Positions 1 to 9,022 of a DNA stretch of 61,256 nucleotides are shown here, one piece after another (within the stretch, counting starts at the first letter, position 1; each line of letters begins with the position of its first letter). The stretch comes from Vreelandella andesensis (GTDB taxonomy: Bacteria; Pseudomonadota; Gammaproteobacteria; Pseudomonadales; Halomonadaceae). The stretch lies in assembly GCF_003989795.1 (NCBI RefSeq), contig NZ_RZHG01000023.1, positions 1 through 61,256 of the forward strand, in the 5' to 3' direction. The notes under the pieces are model-generated. The model was not told the DNA's origin. It was given only the letters and a program-made list of their open reading frames with translations, and made no database searches. Made by a program: the position numbers and the translations under genes.

Positions 1-7
1 CGGTGAT

Positions 8-31
8 TTTCAACCCAGTTGTCCAAATGGC
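8..31 (+). repeat. IS3 element left inverted repeat
   Basis: This is the orfB-side terminal repeat. It matches the reverse complement of 1652-1675 at 19 of 24 positions, with CAACC and AGTTGTCC blocks conserved. Confidence 0.7.
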
Positions 32-36
32 TGCCT

Positions 37-1005
37 CTAAGCAGCCTGTTTATTACGCTCGATTTCGTGCATTTTTCCAGGGTTGAGCGACACCGAACCG
101 AGCACCTCCCAGTTTCGGGTGCTGCCCGACCAGCGTTGTGGATGCCGGCGCTTAGCCCTTTCGTAAACCGCTTTGCGGTGCTCAAGACGTTCTCGGTCGA
201 CACCTCGATGCCGATCAGCGGGTGTCACGTACCGAATGCCACTATGCAGGTGCTGTTCGTTATAAGCGCGTTCGAACGCCAGCATCCAGTCTCGTACCGC
301 ACTCAGCGATGCAAACCCCTTCGTAGGCCACGCGGGGCAATATTTGACGGTGCGGAACAACGCTTCCGAGTAAGGGTTGTCATTGCTCACTCTCGGCCGG
401 CTGTAAGACATCAACATTCCCAGCTCTGTTAATCTTGCTTTAAGCGTATAAGACGTCATCGGCGCACCGTTATCTGAGTGCAGCACCGGGGGCTGATGCC
501 AGCAGCCTTCTCGCAATAAGGCGCGTTCCAGCAGTTGTTTCGCTAACTCGCCTGATTCCGCCTCATGGACTTCCCACGCGATGATTTTGCGGCTGTAGAT
601 ATCCATGATCAGATAGAGATACCAGTGCTGACCACGCACAACGGAAGAACAGTAGCTGATATCCCAACACCAGACCTGGTTCGGCCCAGTGGCCGTAAAG
701 CTCGTCGGCTCAGGTACTGGTCGGCGTGGTTTCATTCGCCCTCGGTGGTGCTGCTGTTCGTGCTTTTTCAGCACCCGGTAGAACGACGATTCGGACGCCA
801 AGTAGGCCCCTTGATCGGCCAGTAACGGCACGATTTGAGACGGCGGCAGGCTCTGATACTCGGGGCGATGGCAGGCGTTCAAAATGGCCTGTTTCTCCTC
901 GTGAGTCAGTTGATGCGGCTGACGGCCTTGTACCGCGTGTGGACGCTGATCCTCAGCCACCGCGCCACACGCAGAACGCCAGCGTTTCAGTGTGCGCTCG
1001 CTCAC
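37..1005 (-). CDS. IS3-family transposase OrfB (DDE catalytic part)
   Basis: This is the catalytic half of an IS3-family transposase, which cuts and joins DNA at the element ends. The rve integrase fold shows the DDE residues in the expected order: Asp in WCWDISY, Asp in HSDNGAP and Glu in NPYSEALF. An HTH_21-like segment (ERTLKRW) lies at the N-terminus. The conventional start at 1005 is a GTG, but the frame stays open upstream through RYQAAAIIDV as far as the A AAA AAG slip site at 1146-1152. The functional product is therefore probably an OrfAB fusion running from 1607 to 37, and no independent start need be used. Confidence 0.9.
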   Translation of the reverse strand: MSERTLKRWRSACGAVAEDQRPHAVQGRQPHQLTHEEKQAILNACHRPEYQSLPPSQIVPLLADQGAYLASESSFYRVLKKHEQQHHRGRMKPRRPVPEPTSFTATGPNQVWCWDISYCSSVVRGQHWYLYLIMDIYSRKIIAWEVHEAESGELAKQLLERALLREGCWHQPPVLHSDNGAPMTSYTLKARLTELGMLMSYSRPRVSNDNPYSEALFRTVKYCPAWPTKGFASLSAVRDWMLAFERAYNEQHLHSGIRYVTPADRHRGVDRERLEHRKAVYERAKRRHPQRWSGSTRNWEVLGSVSLNPGKMHEIERNKQAA

Positions 1006-1097
1006 GTCGATAATCGCCGCTGCTTGATAACGGGAAGCACCCCCCGTTATCGCTTCATCAAATAACGCAATGAGCCTTGCACGTTCCTCAAACGGCG

Positions 1098-1607
1098 TCA
1101 GTCGTCCTCGCCGCTGTTCGGGTCTTCGCTGTACAAGGCGTCGAGCTTTTTTGAGAGCACCAGCAACGACGTGGTTTCCGCTAGGGCTCTGTCTTTGCGG
1201 CGCACTTCCGCTTTGAGTTGTTTGATCGTCTTACGGTCTTGTTTACGCTGCTTTTGTGCCGTTTTTTGCTGGTCTTCTTGTTGGCCAGCGCCCTGGAGAC
1301 AAGCGGCTTTCCACTGCTGGATTTGCTCGGGATAAAGGCCTTTTTCGCGGCAGTAAGCACCAAGCTCTGTTTCTGAGAGGGTGGCGGTTTCGATGACCAC
1401 GGCAAGCTTGGCGTCAGGCGACCACTCGTTGTCGCTTTGGGTGTAACCCGGCACAGGCACTCCTTTTTCTCGACACTGTTTTAACCAACTATACAGCGTC
1501 GCGTCAGAGATGCCTTCTTCAGTGGCGACCGACACCACACTGCGATTATGGGGGGGCAACAACTTTTTCAGTACGGCGGCTTTACGCTCTGCAGAATAAC
1601 GTGGCAC
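1098..1607 (-). CDS. IS3-family OrfA (DNA-binding part)
   Basis: OrfA proteins of IS3 elements bind the element ends and regulate transposition. This one is long, about 169 aa. It contains two HTH-like segments, one near the N-terminus (ATEEGISDATLYSWLK) and one in the middle (SETELGAYCREKG...IQQWK). These are followed by a Lys/Gln-rich coiled coil typical of the OrfA leucine-zipper region. A GTG at 1607, preceded by GGAG, is preferred because the further upstream codons run into the inverted repeat. The frame ends at 1098 in an Asp-rich tail, after the slip site at 1146-1152. Confidence 0.8.
   Translation of the reverse strand: MPRYSAERKAAVLKKLLPPHNRSVVSVATEEGISDATLYSWLKQCREKGVPVPGYTQSDNEWSPDAKLAVVIETATLSETELGAYCREKGLYPEQIQQWKAACLQGAGQQEDQQKTAQKQRKQDRKTIKQLKAEVRRKDRALAETTSLLVLSKKLDALYSEDPNSGEDD
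1146..1152 (-). promoter_or_regulatory. Programmed -1 frameshift slippery heptamer
   Basis: On the minus strand the sequence is A AAA AAG in the zero frame of OrfA (TCA AAA AAG), the classic X XXY YYZ slip site of IS3-family elements and dnaX. Slipping back one base enters a frame that is open all the way through OrfB. Confidence 0.8.
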
Positions 1608-1651
1608 ACGTGCTCCATGCCGCTCCCTCTGGAATAGATTTGGGCAATATC

Positions 1652-1675
1652 GCCAACCGGACAACTAGGTTGACA
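1652..1675 (-). repeat. IS3 element right inverted repeat
   Basis: This is the orfA-side terminal repeat, the partner of 8-31. It overlaps the region just upstream of the chosen OrfA start. Confidence 0.7.
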
Positions 1676-2085
1676 GAGGGGGCATCCGATGATGACGAAA
1701 CAGGCTAGCCAACACTATCCGATAAATTCCATGGATGAGCAATCGGCAATGTTCAATGGGATTTAGTGATTTAACTCGAATATAAAGCATGAGAATACTC
1801 ATTTAAATATCAGCTTTGGTTAAAGTTTTGAGAGCATTGTTTGAAACTTTGTGTGATTTAGTGAGTTGTTAGATGGTTGAATATAAAATCTAAGCACAGT
1901 AGTAATTTTTGGTCCGAGTTTTCAAAGTGCTCGTTTGGTATTTTAATAATAAGGTTTAACTAACATAAGTATTAATAAATTAAGCGTTGACCATCTGCAT
2001 TAAAGCCCCTAGGTTTTTTTAAATATATTTAAACGTAATTGGCGATCATTGCTCTAGCGATTTGAGCGTTTGAAGGTTGGAAAAC
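1676..2085. other. AT-rich intergenic spacer
   Basis: About 410 bp without a credible ORF. It is visibly richer in A and T than any coding region nearby, with runs such as TTTAAATATATTTAAA near 2020. It separates the insertion sequence from the exported two-gene unit and probably holds that unit's promoter. No terminator or RNA gene was recognised. Confidence 0.6.
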
Positions 2086-4017
2086 ATGCATTGGATTCCA
2101 GATAATACCTTTCGATTTATCTCTTTTGCTGTTTTGCTAAGCTCTGCAAGCATTGCCTTTTCTCAAGATTCGGCTAGCGCAGTAGATGCCCTGGATATAG
2201 AGGAAATCGAACGCATAGCAGACATCGCGCGAGCTGGGAGTGACCCTCGAATTACGGCGAGCCTTATTGATAAAAGTGGGCGAAACGATAATCGCACGAA
2301 TGCCACGCTGCCAGTTCTCGTATCCATTCAGGGTGATCCGGCTTTTGTCTACACGCGAGGAGGGCACTATGGTGTGCCCGAAGGAGAACCGGAATTCGTA
2401 ATGCGTTGCCGAGGTAACGGCATCGTCGATATGTCCCTGGTGGTTCGGGGGGTGCCGCCCTCTGATAGTAATACAGGCAAGCTGCTGCCAGTTTCAATCG
2501 ACCTAGAGCCCGGTGAAAGTTATCCGCTTCGCATATCACCTTATGGCCAAAATTTGGACTACACCCTGCCAGTAGAATGGGTCGAAACCTTTCCCGATTA
2601 TAGTCTTCTCCTTCGTGTGGCTGGGTCGGCACGGGCCGATGATCCGTTCTTTACGTCTCTTCGAGGCACTACGAATTTTTCTTATCAACTAAGAACACCT
2701 GCCACGGTAACGGGACGAGAGAATGAACTTGTCTGGTTAGGAGGCGGGTTGGACTTCAGCTCATTTCGTGAAGATGTCGCACCGCTTCTTGAACATTGTC
2801 GTGCAGGTAACACAAATCCGATGGATCGAGAGATGGGGCCAGCGGTAGAGATTGCCGCCACCCCGATGGCCACACTGCTTGACGTCAATCTCGATTTTTT
2901 GCCGGAAAGCCAGCGCCAGAGTTTTCGTCGAATCCTGGAAGGAGAACGTTGGTCGTCAGAATCATCGCCGCGCTTGCCATTACTTACTTACTTCGCCTTC
3001 CACCAGGCGTATTGGGAACGCTGCGCAACGACATCTGATGTGCCGATGAGTTTCTACATGACGACGCCCCTGCCGAAGGTCAGAACGATCGGCATTCAGG
3101 ATGAGGACTATGCCTCGTTCGTGGTGAGTGCCTCAGTGTATCCCCAGGTCAGCAGAGAAACCTACGACAATGAAATCAGGAATGATTTTAGCTTCGACGT
3201 TGTAACTCAGCGCTTTGATGAAGCAATGGAAAGGCAAAAAGACGCGTGGCTCAGCGTATTCGCGCATCATGGTTGCTCTGGAGAAGTTTATGATGCTTTC
3301 AGGGAGGCAGTAAGCAACAACCTACCTTACCTCGAATATCGAAACGGTAGCCGTGAGGTCATCGTGGATTTTGGTGGCACTTCTTTTGACATACGACTGC
3401 CACAGCCAATCAATCTGGAGATGGCAAGGGAAATCGCTGCCGCTGAGATGGCATCGGTAAACAATTCTCTCTTCACCCGTGACTATCCTGGCCAGATACT
3501 GCGGAGTATCGCCGTCGGGAATTTTGCTCTTGCGGACCGTATCGAAGATGAATTTATTGCAGCGATTGTGAACCCCTTTGTAGGGAATTCGGAAAATCCG
3601 ATATTAAAGCTACTGAAACCGTTGATGGAGTTCGAAAGCGCCATGAAACGGCAGTCAAACATCATTGCTGCCTACGCTGTTGGACGCATGCATATACTCG
3701 GATCTTGTGGAGAGCCAACAACGTCGTACCAACAGGACACCGTTTATTGGACAGAGTACACCAACGGGTTGGGGCAATACGTTTCATCTTCTGCAGAAAG
3801 CCGCAAGACAGACTATGCCTCAGTGCCCAGTAAGTTCGACAGCATTGTAAGGACGCACAACTCGATCACCACGTCGGCTTTTCTCTCTAGCCAAATGGCC
3901 ACCATCATCAGCAGGCTGAGTTGCGACAGCTCGATTCGAGTGCAGCTCGAAGACAATTTGATTGCCTATTTCAATGGAAGTGCACCAGCACACATTAGGC
4001 CTATTTCGAATGATTAA
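2086..4017 (+). CDS. Exported protein of unknown function, first gene of a two-gene unit
   Basis: I do not recognise this family. The product, about 643 aa, begins with a Sec signal peptide: a hydrophobic stretch around residues 11-23 ends in SIAFS followed by QDS, so a periplasmic or secreted location is likely. The mature part holds six scattered cysteines (RCRGNG, EHCRAG, ERCATT, HHGCSG, GSCGEP, LSCDSS), which would suit disulphides. Its first third looks beta-rich and the rest more helical. The ATG at 2086 is preferred over a TTG at 2077, with AAGG nine bases upstream. The last bases overlap the start of the next gene, so the two are probably cotranscribed and translationally coupled. Function is unknown. 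Confidence 0.7.
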   Translation: MHWIPDNTFRFISFAVLLSSASIAFSQDSASAVDALDIEEIERIADIARAGSDPRITASLIDKSGRNDNRTNATLPVLVSIQGDPAFVYTRGGHYGVPEGEPEFVMRCRGNGIVDMSLVVRGVPPSDSNTGKLLPVSIDLEPGESYPLRISPYGQNLDYTLPVEWVETFPDYSLLLRVAGSARADDPFFTSLRGTTNFSYQLRTPATVTGRENELVWLGGGLDFSSFREDVAPLLEHCRAGNTNPMDREMGPAVEIAATPMATLLDVNLDFLPESQRQSFRRILEGERWSSESSPRLPLLTYFAFHQAYWERCATTSDVPMSFYMTTPLPKVRTIGIQDEDYASFVVSASVYPQVSRETYDNEIRNDFSFDVVTQRFDEAMERQKDAWLSVFAHHGCSGEVYDAFREAVSNNLPYLEYRNGSREVIVDFGGTSFDIRLPQPINLEMAREIAAAEMASVNNSLFTRDYPGQILRSIAVGNFALADRIEDEFIAAIVNPFVGNSENPILKLLKPLMEFESAMKRQSNIIAAYAVGRMHILGSCGEPTTSYQQDTVYWTEYTNGLGQYVSSSAESRKTDYASVPSKFDSIVRTHNSITTSAFLSSQMATIISRLSCDSSIRVQLEDNLIAYFNGSAPAHIRPISND

Positions 4018-6652
4018 AATTCGACAACTAACGCATTTTTTTGCGTCTATAAAGTCGTGGCGATGGGGATATAAAACACCCGTATGGTTTGCGGCTGTAT
4101 GGTTAGCTTATTTTATGGGGTTCTTCTCGCCAACGGTTTTAGCGCAGGAGGATGCCCTTCGCATACAGTCCACGGCGTTCGCCGAAGAATCGGCAAGACT
4201 GTTAGGCGCTGGGCAGCAACGGGCCGCGATTATAGAGGCGCTTAAAGGTTTGCCTGAATCGTTTACGGATGATGTGATTTCGGATTACCCCGACGCTTGG
4301 CTTGCTTTTTACCGTGCGGCGACCGCGCTTATTATTGTCACTCCGTACCACGGTGATATGGTGGCTGTGGCTAACCGTGAACGCACAAGGGTTGCATTCA
4401 AAGGCACTATGATGGGTGATGAGCTAGAACTCGCTTCCGTCGCGCCGTCGGTACTTTGGGACGCAGTGAACAACCAAGAGATTGCCGTCGTTGCAAATGC
4501 AACCGAAACCAATGATGACTCTCGAATGTTCGGCTATGAGCTCTCTGCGTCACCAGGTTCTGCTTTGTTTTCGGTCTCGGGCGCGGGGTCTCCAGAAATA
4601 AAGTTGTTTGATAGTCAGGACGGAACTGAAGTTGTCAGCTTGCAGATTCCACCCCAGCCGATACCGGTTGGAGTATCACCCATCGGTATCTCTCCGGATG
4701 GAACCCGTTTTGCAGTCGCCAGCATGAACCGGATACTGGTGTGGGATCTTGCAACGCCTGAGGCTCCCCGCACGGTTATTCCCCAGCTATCTGGCCAAGA
4801 ACACCTTGTATTCTCTCAAGCGGTGTGGACGTCAGAAGGGAGCTTTTTGGTTGCTTATACTTGGTTCGGGGGGCCGAGTCAGGGGCAATTCGGAATAGCG
4901 ATAGTCCACGAAGACGGCACCGCCCAGTCATTGGATGGCGAGGGACCCCGGATAATTTGGGCCGCATCACAAAGTGCGCCTGTTGTTGTGGAACTTCTAG
5001 TAGCCGAAGGGGAGTGGCTGGTTAGGGATTTGCAACTTAATATCCTAGGTCGGATTCCTGGCGACGTCGAACCTGTCTCGTTTGCCCGCAATCAGACTGC
5101 GATTGTGGCGACGCAGGCAATTGGGGGCATGTTTGGAGGTGCATATACTTTCGAACCAGTTGCGATCTATGGTCTCGACGGAACACCTCTGGACTTGCAG
5201 CCAGAAGATTACCTCGGTTTTTCCGACTTTGTGTTTAATGAGACGGGTCAAGTGCAGGCAGTGATTGGGCCAACAGAGCTCAACGCTACGCATCTGTCTG
5301 AAGCAGCACCAAGCGCTGCAGATTTGTACACGAGGATCATGGACTCTTTGACGACCGAAGAAGAGGATCTCATTACTGCTCAGGGAATAGGTAGTAGTGG
5401 GGCCACGCCCGATGCTAGCCAGATGAGTATCCTTCAATCTGATCGGATTGCCGATGAGGCAGAGCTGGCGATGCTCAATGGGAAACGTCATGAAGCCATT
5501 ATTCTCGCCTTGTCGGCGTTTCCATCAATGCCCAACCATGAGGACTTCGAAACCTTCGAAAGAGCACATCGCGCACTCTTTCGCGCGTATGCTTCCCGCC
5601 CGGCACACTTTGAACGTCCAGACGATTTCCTGACCGTTTTTATGTCGAGAGCCCGTTACGGGCCCCTGGGGCGCACGGCACTTTATCGACAGTTCGAACT
5701 GGAAGACTCAACACGGACCACTGTCCTCACGCGAGCGGCAATCGTTGATCTCAGGTCGAATCACACCAGAGAGATCGACTTAACCGAAATTGATCAGCGG
5801 GGCTTCACAGACCTGCACTTTACGCCAGATGGACTGGCATTTGCTGGCGTAGGACGAAGCGATGGAAGGGTGCATGTATTCGATACTTCCACAGGCGAAG
5901 TCACTCGTGTCTTCGATGCTTCGGGGGACTCGACGCACACCAAGACTGTGCAGATTGGCTTTTCACCGGATGGTCAGTACTTTCTCGCAACAGTCGGCCA
6001 TGTGTTTGACAGTAAGTTTGCACTCTGGGCTACAGAAACAGGACGATTGGTGTATTCCGGTGTTCCGTTCGAAGGTTCCGCTACGCCACTGGGTTGGAGC
6101 AACGAAGGAAGCATCTTAGTTGTCGAATTTGTCACTCGCTTAGATGAGGTCTCTGGCCCCGATAATTTGGTTGTGTGGCAACCAGAAGGTGGCACGTCGA
6201 CACTGCCTCTTATCAGGGAGGATGGGAGACCCGTTGATCACTGCCAATACTCTGCCATATCTCATACCCTCCCATACCTTGCTTGTTCGGCGGATGCCGA
6301 GACGACGATCCTTAACTTCGCGACCGGCAGCATCGTCGGTACTATCCGGCGAGCCGATTCAGTAGGGAGGTTTCTGCGTGACGGATCGGCCATCGGCTGG
6401 CCAAACCTCAGCAATCCAGTCGAGATCGATGTGTTTTCCGTGAAGGGGGAGCCGCTTGATCCGATCATGCAGGACTATGTTCCGTTTGGGCAGCTTGCCC
6501 TCTTGGGAGGTCAAATCCTTACTAACGTGGCGACAGATCTTTCTGGGTATTCCGCCCAAGAGATTCCAACAGCACTAGCGCTGTATGAGGCCGCAATGGC
6601 TGAGCTTTCCGACGATGATCGTGCGCAGTTGCTTCTTGCTAGGCCTGAATGA
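4010..6652 (+). CDS. Exported WD40-type protein with an internally duplicated helical + propeller module
   Basis: The product, about 880 aa, starts with a long signal sequence (hydrophobic core ~25-40, likely cleavage after VLA at residue 45). The mature protein is built twice from one plan. A helical stretch (AEESARLLGAGQQRAAIIEAL at ~58; ADEAELAMLNGKRHEAIILAL at ~481) leads into WD40-like blades (GISPDGTRFAVAS, GFSPDGQYFLATVG, RVHVFDTSTGEV). Each copy closes with a helix of the type ALYxxxMxxLxxxxxxLL (~436-455 and ~856-876). Similar helical linkers precede WD40 propellers in bacterial nSTAND, TIR and caspase-like proteins, but no effector domain is present and this one is exported. ATG 4010 overlaps the previous gene by 8 bp; ATG 3974 is an alternative. 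It could be an adaptor or scaffold. No function is assigned. Confidence 0.75.
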   Translation: MIKIRQLTHFFASIKSWRWGYKTPVWFAAVWLAYFMGFFSPTVLAQEDALRIQSTAFAEESARLLGAGQQRAAIIEALKGLPESFTDDVISDYPDAWLAFYRAATALIIVTPYHGDMVAVANRERTRVAFKGTMMGDELELASVAPSVLWDAVNNQEIAVVANATETNDDSRMFGYELSASPGSALFSVSGAGSPEIKLFDSQDGTEVVSLQIPPQPIPVGVSPIGISPDGTRFAVASMNRILVWDLATPEAPRTVIPQLSGQEHLVFSQAVWTSEGSFLVAYTWFGGPSQGQFGIAIVHEDGTAQSLDGEGPRIIWAASQSAPVVVELLVAEGEWLVRDLQLNILGRIPGDVEPVSFARNQTAIVATQAIGGMFGGAYTFEPVAIYGLDGTPLDLQPEDYLGFSDFVFNETGQVQAVIGPTELNATHLSEAAPSAADLYTRIMDSLTTEEEDLITAQGIGSSGATPDASQMSILQSDRIADEAELAMLNGKRHEAIILALSAFPSMPNHEDFETFERAHRALFRAYASRPAHFERPDDFLTVFMSRARYGPLGRTALYRQFELEDSTRTTVLTRAAIVDLRSNHTREIDLTEIDQRGFTDLHFTPDGLAFAGVGRSDGRVHVFDTSTGEVTRVFDASGDSTHTKTVQIGFSPDGQYFLATVGHVFDSKFALWATETGRLVYSGVPFEGSATPLGWSNEGSILVVEFVTRLDEVSGPDNLVVWQPEGGTSTLPLIREDGRPVDHCQYSAISHTLPYLACSADAETTILNFATGSIVGTIRRADSVGRFLRDGSAIGWPNLSNPVEIDVFSVKGEPLDPIMQDYVPFGQLALLGGQILTNVATDLSGYSAQEIPTALALYEAAMAELSDDDRAQLLLARPE

Positions 6653-6762
6653 ATAGGGACGACCCCTCCGAATAACACCAAGACGCCCCTATACGTTCGA
6701 CGCCTTGCCCAACGCTCTTGTAAGCTGTGACTTACTTTCAATAGTCGGTAGGATCAATCCCC

Positions 6763-7800
6763 ATGACGCACGCAACCATTCTGCAGCAAGGCACTATTCA
6801 CTGTTTTCCCGCTGGACTTCGTGATGAGAAAGGCAACTTGGTGAATGCGGAGGTATCTGCCGTACTTTATGACGGTCAGCGGCTGATTTTAGCCAGTGAT
6901 AAACCGGTGCCTGGGGAAGAGCGTTCAGCGGTATTTGCGATGCCGATGACCGAGCAGGGGCCGGATGACACCCAACTGGAATATTTCACCACGCCACTGA
7001 TTAAACAGGCTGTGAAGTACGAAGACCTTTCCCTTACAGCGGATGGCCGCTATGTGCTTGCCACTACCGGTTTCGACCGTATCGATAGCCAAAGCCACGC
7101 CCTGAACGACTACAATCATTTGCTTATCTGGCCGCTTGGCCATCCAGAACAGGTGCAGGTAGTTGATCCCGACCCACGCGATGGCGTGGAAGGTTCGTTG
7201 GAGCTGCGCACTAAACTGGATGAAGTGATTGGCTTTCCTTATTACAAAATTGAGGGGCTGGCCGCTATTCCCGGTGAGCGCGGCGATGGCTTGCTGCTGT
7301 TTGGCATCCGGGAGCAAGGGCAATCCCACGATAATTTCAGCTATGTCAGCCGTATTGTTGGTGCGCATTATGAAATCAGTGAAAGTAACAATCTGGTGTT
7401 TATCGATGAAATGCGCGAACACTATGCTTTCGACCCCAGCAGCCATTCGGCGGTGCGTTTCGACTGCGGCCTCTCCAGCCTGGAATACGACCCTTACCAT
7501 GGCCGCCTATATTTGTTGAACAGCTTTGAGGTCAAAAAAGACGGTGAAAAGCGCATTGGTGGATACTTGTGGGAAGTCAGTTTGGGAGATTTTCGTGAAC
7601 GCCACGGCCCAACGTTAGTGACCACGCCCGCTGGTTTGCCGCTGGAGTTCGAGCACAAGGCAGAGGGGCTGGCCGTGCTGGACCATGACCGCCTTTTTGT
7701 GGCTTACGATAACGACCGGCACCTTGGGTTGGGCAGCGTTGATGAACGCGACGAACGCCATGCCTGCGAAGCGCCCTATACTTTACTGCACGTTTCTTAA
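6763..7800 (+). CDS. Predicted beta-propeller protein, function unknown
   Basis: The product is 345 aa and has no signal peptide or membrane segment, so it should be cytoplasmic. Repeated beta-strand motifs such as LTADGRYVLATTG, KIEGLAAIPG and KAEGLAVLDHDRLFVAYDND resemble the blades of phytase-like or DUF3616-type six-bladed propellers. An Asp/Glu-rich surface is typical for a halophile. The ATG at 6763 is the first in frame after a 110-bp spacer. The gene ends 18 bp before an M48 lipoprotein gene, so the two may share a transcript. A binding or hydrolase role is possible, but no catalytic signature is clear. Confidence 0.65.
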   Translation: MTHATILQQGTIHCFPAGLRDEKGNLVNAEVSAVLYDGQRLILASDKPVPGEERSAVFAMPMTEQGPDDTQLEYFTTPLIKQAVKYEDLSLTADGRYVLATTGFDRIDSQSHALNDYNHLLIWPLGHPEQVQVVDPDPRDGVEGSLELRTKLDEVIGFPYYKIEGLAAIPGERGDGLLLFGIREQGQSHDNFSYVSRIVGAHYEISESNNLVFIDEMREHYAFDPSSHSAVRFDCGLSSLEYDPYHGRLYLLNSFEVKKDGEKRIGGYLWEVSLGDFRERHGPTLVTTPAGLPLEFEHKAEGLAVLDHDRLFVAYDNDRHLGLGSVDERDERHACEAPYTLLHVS

Positions 7801-7818
7801 TTCAGGCGATATCTTCCA

Positions 7819-8616
7819 ATGCATCGGCGATGTGTGTTACCTCTTTTCTTCTTGGGACTGCTGGCCATGTTGGCTGGCTGCGGAGAAACGCCTACCGGGC
7901 GCTCCCAACTGGCGCTAGTTCCCGGCCCGTTAATGGCAGATATGGGGGAAGACGCCTTTAATCAGCTGCGCAATAGCCAGCCAATCAGCCACGATGCTCA
8001 TGCGAATCGGTTGGTTCAATGCGTAGCCGAAAGAGTGGTGGCGGGCGCTGAGGCCAGCTACCCAGCGCTCGCTTTCCCGGAGCGCTGGGAGGTGGTGGTG
8101 TTTGAAGACCCATCGCCCAATGCGTTTGCACTGCCGGGTGGGCGCATTGGAGTGCATAGCGGCCTGTTGCAAGTGGCAGAAACCCCCGCTCAGCTAGCGG
8201 CGGTGATGGGTCACGAGGTGGCCCACGTACTGGCAGATCACGGTAATGAACGCCTCACCCAACAGCTTGGCATTAAAGCGGTGTTATTGGTGGTTGGCTT
8301 ACTGGGGGAAGGCGAGTTTGGCAACCAGCAATTAATGCAGGCATTAGGAATTGGTGCCCAGGTGGGCATTAGCCTGCCATTCAGCCGCACCCATGAAGAA
8401 GAAGCCGATATAATGGGCCTTGAAATTATGGCTCGTGCGGGGTTTGACCCACAGCAGAGCGTGGCGCTGTGGCAAAACATGGCCGCCACCAGTGATGGCC
8501 AGCCTCCTGAGTTTCTCTCGACGCATCCTGCCCATGAGTCGCGCATCCGATCATTACAACAAGGGTTAGAAGCGGCCACCGCGACCTACCGTACGGTTAC
8601 CCCGGCTAACTGTTAG
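7819..8616 (+). CDS. M48-family metalloprotease lipoprotein
   Basis: This is a zinc metalloprotease of the M48 family (BepA/LoiP-like), acting in the periplasm and usually degrading or helping assemble outer-membrane proteins. A lipobox ends at Cys21 (LLAMLAGC), predicting a lipid-anchored protein. The HEVAH zinc-binding motif lies at residues 132-136 and the downstream glutamate ligand is in EEEADIMG near 195. At 265 aa it is short, because the TPR tail of BepA is absent. It follows the propeller gene by 18 bp. The residue after the lipobox Cys is Gly, so sorting to the outer membrane is plausible. Confidence 0.85.
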   Translation: MHRRCVLPLFFLGLLAMLAGCGETPTGRSQLALVPGPLMADMGEDAFNQLRNSQPISHDAHANRLVQCVAERVVAGAEASYPALAFPERWEVVVFEDPSPNAFALPGGRIGVHSGLLQVAETPAQLAAVMGHEVAHVLADHGNERLTQQLGIKAVLLVVGLLGEGEFGNQQLMQALGIGAQVGISLPFSRTHEEEADIMGLEIMARAGFDPQQSVALWQNMAATSDGQPPEFLSTHPAHESRIRSLQQGLEAATATYRTVTPANC

Positions 8617-9022
8617 GGCGAGTTCTGGATTGGCTAACCAATCACGCCGAACGCTCATTTATTAGCGTTTCTAGAGGGGTTTCAAAAGCGATCGAGTAAT
8701 TTGGTCGTTGTGTTTTTTTTATATTTTTTAAATTTAACAAAACTACGTTCGCCAGCGCACAGTGACTTCGCATTTTAAGGTCCAACCTACAGTTGAGCGA
8801 GACAAAGGAAGTGTCTAAACAAGGACGTTACGCTATGCGCTGCCAGGAAGGGCAGCGTCACCATGATTCTCTTTCTTTGGTGTTGCAAAGGAGTGCGGCA
8901 CCACTTTTTATTGATTTCTTTAGTTCTAGCCGAGTGTTATATAGCCGCTTTAGTAAATTTCCATATCTACGTTCTCCGAAAAATCTGGAGGAGGTGGCTC
9001 TTGATATCAAGGAGTGTACTCA
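8617..9022. other. Intergenic region with structured leader element
   Basis: About 400 bp with no convincing protein gene. A weak hairpin (AACGCT/AGCGTT, ~8650-8670) may end the upstream unit, followed by an A/T-rich stretch around 8710-8740. The notable content is the GGA-hairpin element at 8743-8857. The last 165 bases lead into the DUF892 gene. Confidence 0.6.
8743..8857 (+). ncRNA. GGA-hairpin element, copy A (candidate CsrA/RsmA-binding RNA)
   Basis: Homologous to 9778-9891 over its whole length. Its 3' half folds into three successive hairpins, each with GGA in the loop. AGACA (8800-8804) pairs with TGTCT around loop AAGGAAG. A weak AAC/GTT stem (8818-8829) encloses AAGGAC. CGCTGCC (8838-8844) pairs with GGCAGCG (8851-8857) around AGGAAG. 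The middle site reads ACAAGGACGT, one base off the core of the CsrA consensus ACARGGAUGU. Unlike copy B it is not followed by a T-run, so it may act as the 5' leader of the DUF892 gene rather than as a free sRNA. No promoter was identified. Confidence 0.5.

Larger units (their letters stand above)
8..1675 (-). mobile_element. IS3-family insertion sequence, apparently complete
   Basis: The element carries orfA and orfB on the minus strand, in the IS3 order with a -1 frameshift between them. Imperfect terminal inverted repeats bracket the two genes: bases 8-31 and the reverse complement of 1652-1675 match at 19 of 24 positions, with the shared core AGTTGTCC. At about 1.67 kb it is long for the family because OrfA is long. 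I see no convincing 3-5 bp target duplication outside the repeats, so the ends may be off by a few bases or the copy may have recombined. Whether it is still active cannot be judged, but both frames are open. Confidence 0.85.

Noticed and set aside
1..1680. Target-site duplication of the IS3 element
   Set aside because: The bases outside the two inverted repeats do not match in any convincing 3-5 bp word, and only seven bases are available on the left.
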